The notes under the pieces: model-generated
The model's input: only the letters and a program-made list of their open reading frames with translations
Databases searched by the model: none
What the model was told of the DNA's origin: nothing
In this document: positions 27,152 through 39,546 of the stretch, piece by piece
Layout: every line of letters begins with the position of its first letter
How positions within the stretch are numbered: position 1 is the stretch's first letter
Assembly: GCF_027409185.1 (NCBI RefSeq)
Contig: NC_084472.1
Span: 17,842,524-17,906,523, forward strand
Direction of reading: 5' to 3'
From: Cynocephalus volans
Taxonomy: Eukaryota; Chordata; Mammalia; Dermoptera; Cynocephalidae
Length of the DNA stretch: 64,000 nucleotides
Translations under genes and position numbers: made by a program

Positions 27152-27245
27152 GGGCTGGCTGTAAGTCACTTGGTTAGAGCATAATGCTGACAGCATCAAT
27201 GTCAAGGGTTTGGATCCCCATAATGGCCAGCCGCCAAAAAAAAAG
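27152..27245 (+). repeat. CYN-like tRNA-Ile SINE, monomer
   Basis: gggctggctgtaagtcactt, then gtcaagggtttggatccc, aatggccagccgcc and a short A tail. Flanked by ttaatctca at 27143-27151 and 27246-27254. Confidence 0.85.
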
Positions 27246-27266
27246 TTAATCTCAAACCAAAAATAA

Positions 27267-27267
<1 letters not shown>

Positions 27268-27299
<32 letters not shown>
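27268..27299. repeat. (CA)n microsatellite
   Basis: About 15 CA units. Confidence 0.95.
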
Positions 27300-27301
<2 letters not shown>

Positions 27302-27374
27302 CTATACACATACACACACCAAACAATGTATTTATTGTCTTCACTCTCACCTTTTTTTTCTGTTTCAAACAGAA

Positions 27375-27490
27375 TGTTTGAGTGGGGGGAGCATAGGCTT
27401 TTGAGTCTAGATTTGAAATCTAGTTCCACCATTTACAAACTGGGTAACCTTGGCTTGTTGCAGAAACTAAGTCAGTTGCCCTATAGATTT
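27375..27490 (+). repeat. MIR fragment
   Basis: gcataggcttttgagtctag, atttgaaatctagttccacc, atttacaaactgggtaacct: the tRNA-like and core parts of MIR. Confidence 0.55.
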
Positions 27491-27719
27491 GTCCCTCATT
27501 CTGAATCTGCTTATTTCCTTGTGGTTTCATTTAAGTTGTTCCTTGATCCTTATAAAAGGAAGTTGCTCTAGAGTTTTTACCAGATTCATTGCACCCTTTG
27601 GCAGGAACAATTCCCAGGTGGTGTGTATGCTTCCTATGATCTCCCCTGGGGAGGTGCACAGTGTCTCACTGCCTCACTTTGAGTGGTGTGAAGCTTGATC
27701 AGTGGGTTCAGGAGGTGAC

Positions 27720-28300
27720 AGTCTGACTTCTCCATCATAAACTTCCCCATCAACCTTTTATATAATGGTCTCACTTGTTAGTATTGCCTGTATGAATTTT
27801 TAATTAGGGCTTGCAAAGTGGTAATTTTATAATTCTGTCATTCTTGGCACCTTTATTAGCTGGAATTCTTCATTTAAAAAAGCAAACTCTCTCTCAGTAA
27901 CCAGGACTATTTGGTTACTTTGAAGTATAGGAAGAGCAGGATAAATGCTTCCCTCTTTTCCTGCTAGTAGTGTTCAGTTAGGTGCTTTTGCTTTCTTCCC
28001 CCAGGAAGAGCTCTTTTTTCCTTGAGTAGCAAAATTAATTCATGAGTTTTTATATTTTAAATATGCTTCAGTCAATTGCATTTATTCTTTTATATTTGAT
28101 TTCTCTAATCTTTGGCCCATAGGAGCCCTTCATTGGGCTTCTGTCTTTGGGCATGCCCCAGTAGTTCTTGACAGCTTCTTTGCTTTCTGGCACAGGATGT
28201 TCAAGGCTTATCTTGCATATTTCCGGCCCCAGACTTGAAATTGGCCATACATTTGAAGAGACCTGATTTCTTCCAGTGGGGAAACTGTAATCATTTTATT
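27720..28300 (+). mobile_element. Old L1 (L1M-type) 3'-UTR fragment
   Basis: Phrases such as gcaaagtggtaattttataa, ttctgtcattcttggcacc, ctttctggcacaggatgttc and atttcttccagtgggg follow the 3'-UTR of old mammalian L1M elements. A fragment of the same type lies at 41845-42620. Confidence 0.5.
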
Positions 28301-28405
28301 AGGAAATATGTATTGTTATTGAGTTGTCATTGCTTCTTGGACTTTTCAGTAGAGAAAGCTTGGAAATACATACTTGAAAGCTTTTTAAAAATGAGTTATT
28401 ATGTA

Positions 28406-28407
<2 letters not shown>

Positions 28408-28439
<32 letters not shown>
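28408..28439. repeat. (TA)n microsatellite
   Basis: About 16 TA units, 5' of the HAL1-like remnant. Confidence 0.95.
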
Positions 28440-28443
<4 letters not shown>

Positions 28444-28689
28444 ACCCCCATCTCCTGCTACACTAACTTGCTGTTAAAATCAGTTGACCCCAACGTAGTA
28501 TCTTAGATAGTTCTTTTTCTTTTAGCATGATTACATGGTTTAAAAAAAAAAAATCAATGTTTTCCTTTTCTTCTTTGTCACTGTGATGACCTTTTAAAAT
28601 ACTTTTCAAGTGGATATTTTACTTTCCATGCTGTGGAAGACCTCTCTTAATCTTCATTTTTGGTCCTTGTTGCTAAAAAGAGCTATTAT

Positions 28690-29640
28690 TGAAAAGATCA
28701 TAATGCTTCAGCTCAGAAGAAAGGAACAGCTAAGTAATCAAGAAAATGCCTCCTCTTGAAACGGATATAGTGCTGGAAATTGAGCTACAGAAGCTATAGA
28801 AAGGTTTAAGAATCCTTTAATACAAGGGGTTAATAACCTATCAACAGTGATAGAGAAGGGATGGGCAGAGAGCTCAAAAAGTATCAGGATCTGAGTTAGT
28901 TAATAGAAAGTTACAAGCCAGATTGTCTACCAAATCAAATTACTGAAGTAAAAAGCAAAACAAGAGAAACTCTCATAGAATGTGGAGAAAAAGAGAAAAG
29001 AAATCAAGATAAGAGAGAAAAAGAGAGACCTAGAGGGCTGATCCAGGAGATACAATCTGCGCATAACAGGAATACCTGAAACAGGACAAAAAGCAAATGG
29101 AGCTGAAACAGTAATTAAGGAACTAGTTGACGAAAATATTCCAGAGCTGAAGAGCAAACTAGATCTGCAAATGGAAAAAGCGCACAGGGTAACTTTAAAT
29201 TTTGCTGAAAAGAAAGCAACACCTAGGCATATTCTAGTGATATTTTTAAACTTAAAGGACAAAGAAAAAATTCTATAAGTATCCAGACAGAGAAAGCAAG
29301 TTACCTATAAAGGGGCAAAAGTCAGGCTGATCTCAGATTTTTCTCTTGCACCTCTAGATGCCAGAAGACAATGGAACAATATCTACAGAGTTTTAAGGGA
29401 AAATACTTTTGAACAGAGAATTATATACCTTGCCAAGTTATCATTTCTGTACAGGCAACTGGAAGATGTTCTCAAATATTCAGAGGTTAAGAAAGTATGT
29501 CAGTGAAGAACCTTCCCTAAAGAATTTGCTGAATGATTTACTGCAGCAAACAGAGAACATGAACTCAAATAATTCAAGAGTAGAGAGGCAATTGTATGAA
29601 AGGATTAACGTTGTTTCCAGTTAGCCTGGAGCTACAAACT
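28690..29640 (+). mobile_element. L1 ORF1-type (HAL1-like) remnant
   Basis: Broken plus-strand frames give an L1 ORF1-like protein: IRISGIPETGQKANGAETVI, a helical part around ELKSKLDLQMEKAHRV, then RHILVIFLNLKDKEKIL and a final LDARRQWNNIYRVLREN-like run. No ORF2 follows, which suits HAL1 (half-L1) elements, though a truncated L1 is possible. Several stops interrupt it, so it is not a working gene. Confidence 0.65.
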
Positions 29641-30060
29641 TGCCATGAGACATGTACTTTCCAGACCCCAAGAAACCATAAAGCTATGCTGATTCCACCC
29701 TGAAGTATATCAAAATCCAGCAGGACCCTAGGATAACATCAAAGATGGGAACAGGAACCAGATGGAGCCTTGGTGAGACCTTGCACCTGGCTCCTTGCAC
29801 AGAGCCCCCACAACTCACATACCCCTCTCTCCTGCTTTCCCTTCCCACATTCCATCCCCTCAACTCTCTCTTCAAAAACCCCTAAGTAAATCTGAGTCTT
29901 TGAGATGATTTTAGTTTGTCCATTCTTCAGGTTTACTGGGGAGATGATTTAGTCTGGCTTTTCCCTTTCAGGTTTATCAGAGAGATGGGTTAGCCCCACA
30001 TCTCTCCTCAGATCACTGGTATTCCTGCATGAAGCTGACTTCCATTTTCACCACCACCAA
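29641..30060 (+). repeat. Possible old LTR-like sequence
   Basis: The text has LTR flavour: a C-rich stretch cccttcccacattccatccc, then aaaaacccctaagtaaat, then two similar phrases (ttcaggtttactggggagat and ttcaggtttatcagagagat). No target duplication or clear TG/CA ends were found. It could instead be the 3' part of the HAL1-like element. Confidence 0.3.
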
Positions 30061-30429
30061 CAACCAAAAAATTAATGCTTATTTTCTCCAGATAGTTGGT
30101 ATTAAAAGACAACTTTTATTTAAAAGCCCAGGTACCTTAAAAATACTTAATCAAAAGAGGAACTTGTTGAGGGAGCATGGTTGGATTAGCACAAATGTGT
30201 GATCATAACAAGGGGGAAATTGTTTGCAGTAATTGTGCTAGAAAGCAGTAGTAGAAACTCCAACTCTTAAGGGGAGGCTCTCAGACTAAGCAGTGGGGTG
30301 AATTTTATAGTGCTTAGTGTTGGCAGTTTAGTAATACTTTACAGAATATCCATTTACCCAATTTGGTCATTTTGGTGGGTGTTTTAATAGCTGAATGGCA
30401 TAGAAGATAAAGATAACCTAAGAGAGCTG

Positions 30430-30545
30430 CTTCTGTAGCCAAACTTGTCTTTGCCATTTCTTCATACTGTGATCTTGGGCAAGTTCCTTAACTTCTCTAG
30501 GCCTCAGTTAACTTAAAAATGTGAGAAATAATAGTATACGCCCAG
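30430..30545 (+). repeat. MIR fragment
   Basis: gatcttgggcaagttcctta, acttctctaggcctcag and aataatagtata in MIR order. Confidence 0.75.
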
Positions 30546-30611
30546 CCTTTAATAAGCTGTCCGTGTTATTGTAATCGTCCTAAGAAGAATGCTTCCTTTC
30601 ACATTTTTTGA

Positions 30612-30730
30612 CAATAACAACTCCTACTACCACTACCACCACCACCATTATCACCATCAGTACCATCACCACCACCACACCCTCACCAGCACCAACACCA
30701 CCATCGCCACCACCACTTATAGTAATAATG
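30612..30730. repeat. Imperfect CAC/CAT repeat
   Basis: Runs of accaccaccattatcacc-type triplets. The His/Thr-rich open frame across it (30589-30810) is a low-complexity artefact. Confidence 0.85.
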
Positions 30731-30810
30731 ATGTTAACAGCAGCTACTATTATATCAGCTGCTTGCTAGATATCTACCATTGTGATGTGTGCTTCACATT
30801 AGCTTTTTAA

Positions 30811-31778
30811 AAATAAGAATATATATTCTGAAATCTCATCTGATGCTTTAATAGTAAAAAATCTTTGAGAATAAATTAAAGGATAATTTTATCACTAAGG
30901 GTATTTTTTCCTCCTGTGCACTTAATAATGACTGTATAAGTATGATGTTAATAATAGAGTAATTATTAACCATTAAACCTCTAACAAAAAGGAATTAAAA
31001 AACATTACAGATCAAAGAGTACTCTCTTTCAAAGTGTGCTGCTTCTCCGTTCAATTTTTGAGAAGAAAGCAGAATTGAGGAGAGGCTATTGAAGCGTTTG
31101 CCAGCAGCTATTTCCCAAGCTTCTCTTTTCTTTTCTTTTCCAGTACCCCTTCCTAAAGCCACCAGAAATAGATGCTGCCTGTTTTACTTCCATCCCCCTT
31201 CCTCAATCTTTCTTTCTGTGGAAAAAGGGGGAAAGGTGGAACAGAAAGGCACTGAACCACAACCCCATGGTGGTTTGTGGTTTGTAGTTTGATCCAATCT
31301 GCATTCTGAGTGATTAATTAGCAATGCAGAGAGAGCACATATTGTTTACTGTCCCTTTCTTAGACACTTCCTCAATATCACAAAAGTTGTCTATTAGTAT
31401 CTCAAAGGTCTGTAGTGTTATAACAAAGCATTGAACATAGTTTGTCCTTTTGTAATTTTACAATCAGAGAAATATGGAAAAGTAATGTAATGCAGTCTCA
31501 TAAACTTGGTATCAGCCAGATCCATAAAATATGTATGTTTTCTAATGGAAATTACAAATCTGCTTTCCTGTTGCATTTGATTTAATGACCACTTCTGGAA
31601 AGTATTTCTCCATCTTCCACCTGAAGTCAGATTTATTCACACTGACTTTCAATAAGGTATTATGCCATTTCAGACATTGGGAGCTCTATGAGATTCAGAG
31701 GAAAGAAAGGCTGAAAGTCTAGGTGGATAACACCAACAATTTCAGTGACCATAAGTATTATGGTGTATGAATATATTA
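30811..31778. other. Unassigned intronic sequence
   Basis: No gene or repeat family recognised. Confidence 0.4.
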
Positions 31779-31984
31779 CAGTCATGTAGCACATAATGTT
31801 TCTATCAACAGCTGACTGCATATTCAATGGTGGTCCCAAAAGATTATAATGGCTTTACCATAGAGCCTAGGTGTGTAATAGGCTATGCTGTCTGGGTTTA
31901 TGTAAATACACTCTATGATGTTCATATAACAACAAAATCACTTGACACACTTCTCAGTGTCCCCATCATTAAGTGACATGACTG
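31779..31984 (+). mobile_element. Short Tc1/mariner (Tigger-type) MITE
   Basis: Begins cagtcatgtagcacataatg and ends tcattaagtgacatgactg, inverted termini, with TA on the left side. Internal phrases agcctaggtgtgtaataggc and cactctatgatgttc match a common mammalian Tigger-type element reduced to about 206 bp. The exact family is not assigned. Confidence 0.7.
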
Positions 31985-33529
31985 CACAACAAAAAGGCTT
32001 CCTTTGAACTCCATCCTTCTGTGGGTAGCAATGGGCTGTCAAGGGCAGAACTCCATAATCAGCATCAAAGGACTCTGGTCAGTTCTGTAATTCTTTACAT
32101 TACATTGTCGTTATCATTTTTTTAATGCCTAGTTATGTTTATATTTGCAATAAAGTGAGCTACTTCTTTTTGCTCTACCAAGTTTGAGAGGGGAATGGAT
32201 ATTTTCCATCATCTTCATTTGAGCAATGCTCTTGTAGGATTATACATACCTTCTAGGATGGTGAAACTCTATTGCCCATTTTTATGCTGATTTAATATTT
32301 TTATTCAGCATAGTATTTATTTGCCCTGTATATATGTATCTGTCATATTACTCCTTAAACTGTAAGGGGAAGGGATCAAGAGTCTGCAGTCCTCCATGAA
32401 TAATCATGCACATCGTTATTAAACTAAAAAGATCTCTCAGAGATTGTAGGTTTTCAAGATTTTCAATGATAAAAGGAAGATAACTTGTTGGCGGTGGTAA
32501 TAGATCAAGAACAGGCAAGATTTCCAGGCATTTGGTGCCCTAGAGAAAGGCTAAAGGTCCACCTTTGAAGTTATTCTGTTGCCCATGGATAAGAAGTACT
32601 GTGGTTAACTCTGTACTAGTTCCTGGTAGTTTTCCCCCTTCAGCAAAGAAGAAAGGTGAAATGGCTGTTAGACTTTGACTTAGATGCACAAACTAGTGCC
32701 CTAGTGCCACAGTATGTTTCTCTTCCACCCCCACTCGGTTTTGATCATGTGTGGCTGTTGAATATTAAATTGTTTTTGATCTTTAGAAAATTTAAATGTT
32801 TACAGTAGTACTGGTGGGGAATCATAGAAGCTTGGCCCAAAACTTGGTATTTCAGAAAACTTTCATTTGAAAGACTGTTGATTTTCTTCCATTTACAACT
32901 TTTCATTGGGTAGCATATATATATACCAGACTTTTAATTGGGTATCATATATTTTGGGTATAGTTTTTGTGAGAAAAAAAACCTAGTGATTTAAATCCAT
33001 GGTATTTAGTTTTTTATTGCCTATTAGGAGAAAGGTTGCCAAAATAGGATCCTGGCTTTTCCTCTAAATTATAAATATGCTCTAAAAAGCTTCAGTAAAC
33101 CCAGCCACTCTGATGGTAATCACTGTAAATTACTCACTGCTATCAGGAATCATGTGAGAGGCCTTTTTTCTGCTACATAAAGGCAGCACGGGAACACCAG
33201 AATCTCCCATGAAGGGAGCTCTTGCACATAAGTCTGGAAAACTTGAGAGTAGGTTGCGGATGTGCTGTACATCGCCCCTTCTCTGCTCATGAGTCAGCAC
33301 ACTAGATCATGGCTCCCTTTCCTGAGGAGCCCAGGTCCATACTCAGGGTCCTTCTCAACAAGTCCTCCAGGGACTCCTTCCAGAGGTGGCATTCCAAATG
33401 AAATTTAGTATCTATCCCTGTCCTTGATGGGAGAAGTGAGGCTAAGATATTCCCCACATTACCTGTCTTGAAATGAGAATTACCCAACTTGAGCCTACAC
33501 AGTAGGAAGGCAGGATTTGTTATTGCATG
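31985..33529. other. Unassigned intronic sequence
   Basis: No gene or repeat recognised. Confidence 0.4.
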
Positions 33530-33715
33530 GCTAGATTTGAGTCCGGGCTCCATCCCTTATTAGCTGAGTGACAGTGGGCAAGTCATTTAGATTCTCTGAA
33601 TTTCAGGTTTTTGTTTTTGTTTTTTAATTTGTGAAGTAGAAAGAGATCATGCCTACTTCAGAATACTGAGGATTAAATAAGATGATTTTTATAAAGTGCT
33701 TATTAATATCCTGTC
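33530..33715 (+). repeat. MIR fragment
   Basis: gatttgagtccgggctccat, gctgagtgacagtgggcaag, tcatttagattctctgaat and ggattaaataagatgattt in MIR order, interrupted by a T-rich patch. Confidence 0.7.
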
Positions 33716-33723
33716 TAGCCCAT

Positions 33724-34136
33724 CAGTTCTCAAACTTTTAGTTCAGTACCCCTTTCTATTCTTAAAAGTTATTGAGGGCCTCATAGAGTTTTTGTTTATG
33801 TAGATTATATTTATTAGAAATTAAAACAGAGATATAAAAATATTTATTAATTTTTAAAATTAATAATAAATCCACTATATATTAACATAAATAACATATT
33901 TTATGAAAAATAATTATTTTCCAAAGAAAAGTTAGAATAATAGCCTATCTGCTTCTGCATTCAGTCTGTTGCAATATCACACATCATGCAGATTCTGGAA
34001 AATTCCTCAGTGAACTTATAAGAGAATGAGAGTGAAAAAGGCAAACAATACCCTAGTAATAGTTTGAAAATAGTTTTGACCTCATGGACCCCTGAAAGTG
34101 TCTTGGGGCCCCAGGACCATACTTTGGGAATCACTG
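33724..34136 (+). mobile_element. Charlie-type hAT element, internally deleted
   Basis: Starts cagttctcaaacttttagtt and ends gaccatactttgggaatcactg, an imperfect inverted pair. Inside are ttattgagggcctcatagag and tttgacctcatggacccctg, characteristic of Charlie1-like hAT elements. No transposase frame remains. Confidence 0.7.
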
Positions 34137-34350
34137 GTTTAGTCAATAGTTAGCACCCACTAAATTATTGTTATTATTGTAATACATGGAAATTTTTGTA
34201 ACTACTAAGTACTATAAAAATATTAGTGACAAGAAATAAAGGTCATGGCTTTAAAACTTCTTACTCTATACTTTTCTGAAGAGTCCTAAATAAGATTTTA
34301 CTTCAGATGAGGCAAAAGAAACAACAGTGTTTTTCAAACACGTACTAGTA

Positions 34351-34691
34351 CAGTCATTCCTTGGTATCTGCAGGGGATTGGTTTCAGTACCTGCACAGAT
34401 ACTGAAATCTGAGGACGCTCAAGTCCCTTATATAAAATGGTGTAATCTTTGCATATAGCCTACTCACATCTTCCCGTATACTTTAAATCATTTCTAGATT
34501 ACTTATAATACCTAATACTATGTAAATGCTATATGAATAGTTGTTATATTTTTTATTTGTATTATTTTTATTGTTTTTGTTATGTTTCACATTGTGTTGT
34601 TATTTTTTATTGGTTTTTTTTCCCTAATATGTTTGATCCATGGTTGGTTGAATCCATGGATGAGGAACCTGTGGATATGGAGGGTTCACTG
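34351..34691 (+). mobile_element. MER2-like Tigger MITE
   Basis: Terminal inverted repeats cagtcattccttggtatct and atggagggttcactg, flanked by TA on both sides (34349-34350 and 34692-34693). Internal tcaagtcccttatataaaat and gttggttgaatccatggatg match MER2. 341 bp, non-coding. Confidence 0.85.
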
Positions 34692-34704
34692 TAATATGAC
34701 TTTG

Positions 34705-34759
34705 AAAAGTTCATGGAAAGATTTGTATTATCCTTAATTCTATTTTTCCATGAACTTTT
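34705..34759. repeat. 15-bp perfect hairpin, MITE-like
   Basis: aaaagttcatggaaa (34705-34719) is the exact reverse complement of tttccatgaactttt (34745-34759), with a 25-base loop. It sits 14 bp after the MER2-like element. Confidence 0.75.
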
Positions 34760-35303
34760 AAAAGTACCTGTGTACATAAATGAGTTTTTTGAGTTTAAAA
34801 GACTCAGATCTTGTTTTCAGGAGTTTGTTAATTAAATATATTGTCATAAAGATTTCATTTTTCTCCCAGTCTTTTTTTCCTCCCTAGAGTAATAGATTTG
34901 AGTAGGGAGAAAAGTTAACTAGATAATTACTCTGAAACCCCTGACAGAGTTGGGGTAGGGTTATGGTAGCTCACCAGTTTTAAGGAGGAGTTGTGGCCGC
35001 ATTGTTAATCAGGTTGGGCTTCATAATTGACAGGTCAATTTTGATTTACTGGTTGGAGAGCCTTGACTTAAAGCATTTATTACTGTTTGATTTTTATATA
35101 TAAGATTCTTTAAAGGGGCTTTTTGAAATGGGTTTGGAATGTAAAGACAAAAAGCACAAGTGATATGACAACATAACTCAGGTTGTCTTAACAAGAAATA
35201 TGGGGTAGTTCATATAGTTTACATCTTAAGATACAGGGCTATAGTTTATAGTAGCTGTACATGTGCTTTGCAGACATATAACCTCTAATTATAATTTTCT
35301 CCT

Positions 35304-35524
<221 letters not shown>

Positions 35525-35631
35525 TAGACTCCTTTTAAGAGAAGAAGTGGGGATTCCAGATCTTGGGACCTCTGAAATAAATTGGCTAAATGTTAGTGAA
35601 TGCTAGTCTCCTTTTCCCCAACTGTCTTTTA

Positions 35632-35706
35632 TTTTTTATTTTATATTTTATTTATTTATTTATTTATTTATTTATTATTTTTTATTAAATTATTTTATTT
35701 TATTTA
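35632..35706. repeat. (TTTA)n tail of the composite retroposon
   Basis: T-rich (TTTTA/TTTA) run, which is the A-rich 3' tail of the minus-strand element. Confidence 0.85.
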
Positions 35707-36189
35707 TTGAATCAAAATCGATTATACATATTTTTCAGGTTAAACATTGACATATGTTGATTAAATCAATATTACTAGCATATATATTGTTACAAATCAT
35801 AATTATTCTTTATGCCCCTTGTCCAACCTCTCCCCTTCCCCCCTCTAATTGCCCTAGATTTCTTCTCTCCTTCTTAAAGAATAATGGTTACTTTATTAAC
35901 TTGTTGCCTAGATGATCTGTCCAATGCTGAGAGATGTGATCAGGTCCCCCAATATTATCATAGAGCAGATGCTTCTTCTGTTACTCTGAAATGGGTTTTG
36001 TGGAAAGAGACATCCTCTTCTTTTCTTTGTCTCTGCTGGTGACTATTGTGTCAATGCACTCCAGTGGTTGGCAGACCATCTGCGTGGTGGCTGTGGCATC
36101 TAGCTGCTTTTGCAGCAGCCATGGTTATTGTGGTGGCTGTGGTGGGCCACCCACATGGAGGTAATGTTTTTGGCATGCTCCTTGGCACT

Positions 36190-37400
36190 GGCGGTATGCC
36201 TTGTTGTGGGTGTGTTTGGTCCCCTTCTCCGTGCCTCTGGTCCCTGGGCAGACTCCAAGGTGCTGGTGCCATGTGCCTGGTTGTGGGAGAGGGGTCCAGT
36301 CCCCTTCTCCATGTCCTGGGTCCCTGGGCGGGCCCTGAGGTACTGGCGCAGTGTGCCTGGTTGTGAGAGAGAAGTCCATTCCCCTTCTCCTTGACTCGGG
36401 TCCCCAGGCAGGCCCCAAGGTGCTGGCATGGTGTGCCTGGTTATGGGAGGGTGGTCTGGTCCCCTTCTCCATGCCCCAGGACTGTGGGCAGGCCCCGAGG
36501 CACTGGCTTGGTGTGCCTGGTTGTGGGAGAGAGGTCCATTCCCCTTCTCCTTGACTCGGGTCCCCAGGCAGGCCCCAAGGTGCTGGCGTGGTATGCCTGG
36601 TTAAGGGTGGTCCGGTCCCCTTCTCCATGCCCCAGGACCGTGAGTGGGCCACGAGGCGCTGGCTTGGTGTGCCTGGTTGTGGGAGAGAGGTCCAGTCCCC
36701 TTCTCCGTGCCCTGGGACCATGGGCAGGCCCCAAGGTGCTGGCTTGGTGTGCCTGGTTGTGGGAGAGAGGTCCAGTCCCTTTCTCCATGCCTCAGATCCC
36801 TGGGCAGGCCCTGAGGCACTGGTGCAGTGTGCCTGGTTATGGGAGAGAGGTCCAGTCCCCTTCTCCATACCCCAGTTCCCTGGGTGGGCTCTGAGGTGCT
36901 GGCATGTTGTGCCTGGTTGTGGGAGGGAGGCCTGGTCCCCTTCTCCATGACCTGGGTCCCTGGGTGGGCTCCAAGGTGCTGGCATGTTGTGCCTGGTTGT
37001 GAGAGGGTGATCCGGTCCCTGACTCCATATCCCGGGTCCCGGGGTGGGCCCCAAGGCGCTGCCTCAGTGTGCCTGGTTGTGGGAGGGTGGACCGGTCCCC
37101 TTCTCCATGTCCCAGGACCGTGGGTGGGCACCAAGGAGCTGGCTTGGTGTGCCTGGTTGTGGGAGAGAGGTCCAGTCCCCTTCTCCTTGCCTCAGATCCC
37201 TGGGCAGGCCCCAAGGTGCTGGTATGGTGTGCCTAGTTGTGGGAGGGGGGTCCAGTCCCCTTCTCCATGCTTCAGGTCCCCAGGCTGGCCCCAAGACACT
37301 GGTGCAGTTTGCTTGGATGTGGGAGTGGGGTCCGGTCCCCAGATCCAAGCCTCCAGTTCCCAGGCAGGCCCCAAGGGTGCTGGTGGTGTGCCTGGGCCGG
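36190..37400 (-). repeat. 80-bp VNTR inside the composite retroposon
   Basis: The marker gcctgg recurs at 36275, 36355, 36435, 36515, 36595, 36671, 36751, 36831, 36911, 36991, 37071, 37151 and, with one change, at 37231 and 37311, then at 37390. Spacing is 80 bp except one step of 76 and a final step of 79. Each unit carries tccccttctcc, a gggcaggccccaagg-like run and a ggtgtgcctggttgtggga-like run. The array is GC-rich in AT-rich surroundings. Frames of up to 309 codons on minus and 255 on plus exist only because the repeat lacks stops. Confidence 0.95.
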
Positions 37401-38278
37401 AACTAATTTTTTGTCCTTTGCTTCTAACATGGGGGAACTTCCTGTGGGAACCAGTACTTCAGCTGTGTGGTTGTTTAGATTGCTACTTTGCTGCTGTTTC
37501 ACTAGGGAAGGCTTTTTGTGCAGCTCAGGGTTTAATGGTTGATCTTATTGGTACTTCCTGCTCTCCAGGGACCCGGTGGATCTGTGTTCTGTAGAATCTT
37601 TGGTCTGGGTCTGAGTTTTTTCATCAAACTGCACCCGTGCAATTCTGCATTCCTGACCAGTCTCCTCTGACTGGTCCTGTGCTGATTGGGGGGCAGGTCA
37701 GCTGTCCTTTTGTGTCCCAGTGTTCCCCTGGTGGGCACGTCTCCTCTACCACCCATGCTCCAAACACTTCCCATGCGTTGGTCCCTTACAATGACTCACT
37801 GGCCTCTGAGCGGCTCCCCTTTTTCAGTTGTTCTGGCTCCTTGCTCCAGCATGGGTCCTCGGGAACCCTATTAGTGGTCCTGGGGGCTGCCAAGGCTGTC
37901 TTCTCCCCTGCTGCCTCCAAGCAACTCCATCTGAAGGGCACAGCTGTGGCTTCTGCCGGCTCCTGCTCCATGCGCTCAGCAGCTCGAGCCTTAAAGCAGC
38001 TGCATCCCGAAATGCTCAGAGCAGCTTTTTCTTTCTCTTATCGTAGTTTCTCCTGCCTTCATGAACTCCATAGGTCTCTCCTCCTCTTCCCCTGAGCTCC
38101 AGCAGCCCCAGCTTGGCTGATGTTACATTTTTATAGTTGTAAATTTGGTTGATTTGTGTGAGAGAGTGACACTGGGGACTGTCTATTCTGCAATCTTGAT
38201 TGAATCTCCTCCCAACTATGTCTTTTAGAACTATGAATTTTTCTTCGGATTATTTTTCCATAAGCATCTCTTTATTAA

Positions 38279-39380
<1,102 letters not shown>

Positions 39381-39393
39381 AATGAAAAGCCAG

Positions 39394-39533
39394 GGCCGAG
39401 CCCGTGGCGCACTCGGGAGCGTGCGGCGTTGGGAGCGCGCGACGCTCCCGCCGCGGGTTTGGATCCTATATGGGAATGGCCGGTGCACTCACTGGCTGAG
39501 TGCCGGTCACGAAAAAGACAAAAAAAAAAAAAA
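39394..39533 (+). repeat. CYN-like SINE, CpG-rich dimer
   Basis: Starts ggccgagcccgtggcgcac and holds a GC-rich inserted stretch (gcgcgcgacgctcccgccgc), then ggatcctatatgggaatggc of the second monomer, which is shortened (gctgagtgccggtcacg), and a long A tail. Flanked by the exact repeat aatgaaaagccag at 39381-39393 and 39534-39546. Its retained CpGs suggest it is the youngest SINE here. Confidence 0.85.
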
Positions 39534-39546
39534 AATGAAAAGCCAG

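Larger units (their letters stand above)
35632..38210 (-). mobile_element. Composite L1-5'UTR/VNTR/L1-3' retroposon (SVA-like architecture)
   Basis: Read on the minus strand. It starts at 38210 with an L1-type 5' end (caagattgcagaatag), and 38210 to about 37400 is 5'-UTR-like, matching parts of the 5' region of the L1 at 43768-48370. Then come about 15 units of an 80-bp GC-rich repeat (37400-36190). Next, 36190-35970 resembles the sequence just before ORF1 (agagtaacagaagaagca, compare 3533). A scrap of ORF2 endonuclease follows (about 35955-35900, compare 5150-5215), then an L1 3' UTR (35880-35690) and an A/T-rich tail (35690-35632). Target duplications cccaactgtctttta (35617-35631) and cccaactatgtctttta (38211-38227) flank it. 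It has no ORF1 or ORF2, so mobility would need L1 proteins supplied in trans. Confidence 0.8.

Noticed and set aside
30589..30810. His/Thr-rich 73-codon frame
   Set aside because: Product of the imperfect CAC/CAT repeat, not a gene.
36125..37054. 309-codon open frame on the minus strand (and 255 codons on plus) over the VNTR
   Set aside because: Open frames occur in several registers on both strands of the same 80-bp repeat, which simply lacks stop codons. The unit is not a multiple of three, and there is no start context or domain.
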